Below, piece by piece: positions 30,660 through 32,103 of a stretch of DNA of 32,103 nucleotides (positions are counted from its first letter, which is position 1; each line of letters begins with the position of its first letter). A model generated the notes under the pieces. The model saw only the letters and a program-made list of their open reading frames with translations, did no database searches and was not told the DNA's origin. This DNA is from Burkholderiaceae bacterium (GTDB lineage Bacteria; Pseudomonadota; Gammaproteobacteria; Burkholderiales; Burkholderiaceae_C), in NCBI GenBank assembly GCA_004323695.1, contig SCRU01000090.1, positions 1 through 32,103 of the forward strand. The letters run 5' to 3'. The translations under genes were made by a program, and so were the position numbers.

Positions 30660-30892
30660 TGGCGCGCCTGACATCTGCTCAGCGGTTCGTCATCGTGGCC
30701 GTCGCGCAGCGAGACAACTCCACACTCATGCGGCCGAATTACGCGAGAACTCGTTACGCCCTACAAGACAAGGGCTTGATCGAAGTCAACGAAACCGGCT
30801 CCTACGCACTGACGGCGGCCGGTAAGGAGGCGCGTGAGCGCATCAAGCAGTCGCTCGAAACCTCGCGCAGCACTCGCCCTGAAAGGGCGTAA
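30638..30892 (+). CDS. Small winged-helix-like hypothetical protein
   Basis: 84 residues. LTSAQRFVIVAVAQRDNSTL, then TRYALQDKGLIEVNETGSYA and LTAAGKEARERI resemble a winged helix-turn-helix with its wing strand and final helix. This is a common shape for short transcription regulators or DNA-binding adaptors on mobile elements. ATGA overlap upstream, 12 bases before the DpdA-like gene. Confidence 0.6.
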   Translation: MSMRHTPVARLTSAQRFVIVAVAQRDNSTLMRPNYARTRYALQDKGLIEVNETGSYALTAAGKEARERIKQSLETSRSTRPERA

Positions 30893-30904
30893 GCCGAGGC
30901 GCGC

Positions 30905-32014
30905 GTGATAGCCCAAGTGCGATACGTCCCCCAGGTGCGGGTTGGCATGCCGCTTCCCTCTGGCGAGTTGCTGCAGCGCGGACTAGCCACCGGTCTGCCT
31001 TTGCTCTTTTCGGCGAACGCCTTCGCCAAGGTCGGCGCCGACAGGGAGTTCAATGGCTTTCGGCTCGATGCTGCGAGGCGAATCCCCGACGATGTTGACG
31101 CATCTCTTGACAGCGCCGGTTTCGTTGCAGCGGTCCGCTACGGCGGGTACCGATGGGAAATCGACGACTATCTCGAACTCGTGGCGGCAAGAGCATGGTC
31201 ATGGTGGGCCACCATGGACTATTGCGTCGAGGAGGCAGTTGCCGGCAATACCGGGGTTCGCACATTGCGCATTGACGCCACACTGAGCAACTATTTCAAG
31301 TGTGCGAGGCGGGCCGCGCAACGCGGACTCAGCGCTCCCATGCCTGTCATTCAAGGCTGGACTGCGTCAGACTATGTTGCCTGCGCACGCAACATGCCTC
31401 TGCAGTCTTGGCCGGCCCTGGTTGGGGTAGGTTCGGTCTGCCGGCGTCAGATTGGCGGCCGTGACGGCATTCTGTCCGTGATCGAGGCCATCGACAAGGT
31501 TCTTCCCGCCAATTGCATGCTGCACTTGTTCGGTGTCAAGAGTGGCGCATTAAAGGCGCTGCAGGCCTTTGGAAAAAGGATCGCAAGCGTTGATAGCATG
31601 GCATGGGACGCCGCGGTTCGACGTGCTCACCCAACCGGCCGCACGCAGGCGCTGCGTGCCCGGGCCATGGTGAACTGGCACGACAAGCAGATCGCCGGCC
31701 TCACGGCTGCCGGTCTGGCAAGGCAGGTGCAACAAAGCCTCCTGCCCATGGAGCAGCCTACGAGGACGCTCGAAGACACTTTTTCTTGTGCGGTTGGCAA
31801 GGTCTTTGGCGATTTGCACTGCGACGGGGAAATCGACTACCGCGAGGCTCGCACCTTGCTGGAGCAGGATCTCACCGTGGTGCGCCTGCTCCTTGAGCAA
31901 TATGGCGTATCGGCCTTCATGCAGGAAGAGCCGCAGAACGATTTTGGGTTGGGGGTGACGTATAGCGCAGTCAGGGACGCACTCATCGGGGTCTCCTCGT
32001 TTTCAGTGCAATAA
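30905..32014 (+). CDS. dpdA: tRNA-guanine transglycosylase-like protein of the DpdA type (7-deazaguanine in DNA)
   Basis: 369 residues, GTG start with GAGG upstream. The TIM-barrel TGT plan is seen in order: LDSAGF (68-73, like DSGGF of TGT), the MDYCVEE stretch (104-110, like DECxPYP), GVGSVCRR (174-181), LHLFGVKSG (207-214, like LMGVGTPE) and SVDSMAWD (228-235), whose D230 would be the nucleophile. The C-terminal zinc motif CxCxxC of tRNA enzymes is absent. These features match DpdA proteins, which exchange guanine in DNA for preQ0-type bases, often as protection from restriction. The substrate genes FolE, QueC, QueD and QueE are not in the window. The tRNA alternative is less likely. Confidence 0.75.
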   Translation: MIAQVRYVPQVRVGMPLPSGELLQRGLATGLPLLFSANAFAKVGADREFNGFRLDAARRIPDDVDASLDSAGFVAAVRYGGYRWEIDDYLELVAARAWSWWATMDYCVEEAVAGNTGVRTLRIDATLSNYFKCARRAAQRGLSAPMPVIQGWTASDYVACARNMPLQSWPALVGVGSVCRRQIGGRDGILSVIEAIDKVLPANCMLHLFGVKSGALKALQAFGKRIASVDSMAWDAAVRRAHPTGRTQALRARAMVNWHDKQIAGLTAAGLARQVQQSLLPMEQPTRTLEDTFSCAVGKVFGDLHCDGEIDYREARTLLEQDLTVVRLLLEQYGVSAFMQEEPQNDFGLGVTYSAVRDALIGVSSFSVQ

Positions 32015-32049
32015 GTGACGGTACGCAAAGCTAGCACTGGCGCGGGGGT

Positions 32050-32063
32050 GGTCTGGGTAGACC
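32050..32063. terminator. Small hairpin after the DpdA-like gene
   Basis: GGTCT-gggt-AGACC (32050-32063) lies 36 bases after the stop codon. The stem is only five bases and there is no immediate T-run. TTGACT at 32074-32079 with TAAACG at 32095-32100 (15 bases apart) may be a promoter for a gene beyond the right edge. Confidence 0.25.
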
Positions 32064-32103
32064 GTTGATTTCATTGACTTTCCTGTTCGCTTTGTAAACG
32101 GGT

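Noticed and set aside
1-32103. CRISPR array or long tandem repeats
   Set aside because: No regularly spaced repeats were seen; the only tandem repeat is the 11-bp duplication at 18760-18781.
1-32103. Complete insertion sequence or transposase gene
   Set aside because: No DDE or serine/tyrosine recombinase motifs were recognised in any open frame.

Overview
The window is high-GC DNA that reads as the accessory part of a conjugative plasmid or integrative element in a betaproteobacterium, most likely Burkholderiales. That placement rests on the overall flavour of the DnaB, CzcA, P-II-like and TrbF/G/I-like proteins and on GC-rich codon use. It is inference, not a database result. No rRNA, tRNA, CRISPR array or complete insertion sequence was seen.

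Layout. (1) 1-3473, plus strand: a metal-resistance block with a heavy-metal P1B-type ATPase cut by the left edge, a one-domain metal chaperone, a ZntR/PbrR-type MerR regulator, a CxxC thioredoxin-like protein and a CcdA/DsbD-like membrane protein. (2) 3640-about 4970, minus strand: a small P-II-like protein coupled to the last third of a CzcA/CusA-type RND pump whose 5' two thirds are missing, so a junction lies near 4970. (3) 5215-12369: element functions, including two overlapping orphan genes, a lipoprotein, a replicative helicase DnaB, a protein with a possible nuclease-like C-terminus, small orphans and a UvrD/FBH1-like helicase. (4) 12397-18410, plus strand: a tight series of small, often stop/start-overlapping genes, including an HD-domain hydrolase, a DUF4031 protein, a zinc-ribbon protein, a 690-residue orphan and small putative DNA-binding or unknown proteins. 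(5) 18558-21908, minus strand: a coupled operon for the type IV secretion core (TrbF/VirB8, TrbG/VirB9, TrbI/VirB10), a lipoprotein and a newly noticed 47-codon reading frame. A perfect 26-bp palindrome lies just upstream of the operon. (6) 22276-30892, plus strand: a long run of small accessory genes including a NERD nuclease-like protein, DUF4124-like remnant, DUF1643, zinc-ribbon/coiled-coil protein, ASCH, NADAR and HAD genes. (7) 30905-32014: a tRNA-guanine-transglycosylase-like protein resembling the DpdA family that inserts 7-deazaguanines into DNA.

How they may work together. The left block senses and exports a soft divalent or monovalent metal. DnaB, the UvrD-like helicase and the Trb-like proteins belong to element replication and transfer. 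The right-hand block is the most interesting part. A DpdA-like guanine exchanger, a NADAR-domain protein (the family includes N-glycosidases and enzymes that remove ADP-ribose from guanine), an ASCH protein, a DUF1643 protein, an HD hydrolase and a HAD protein would fit a program of nucleotide or base modification and anti-restriction. No preQ0 or queuosine synthesis gene (FolE, QueC, QueD, QueE) is recognisable in the window, so the modified base would have to come from the host or from genes beyond the right edge.
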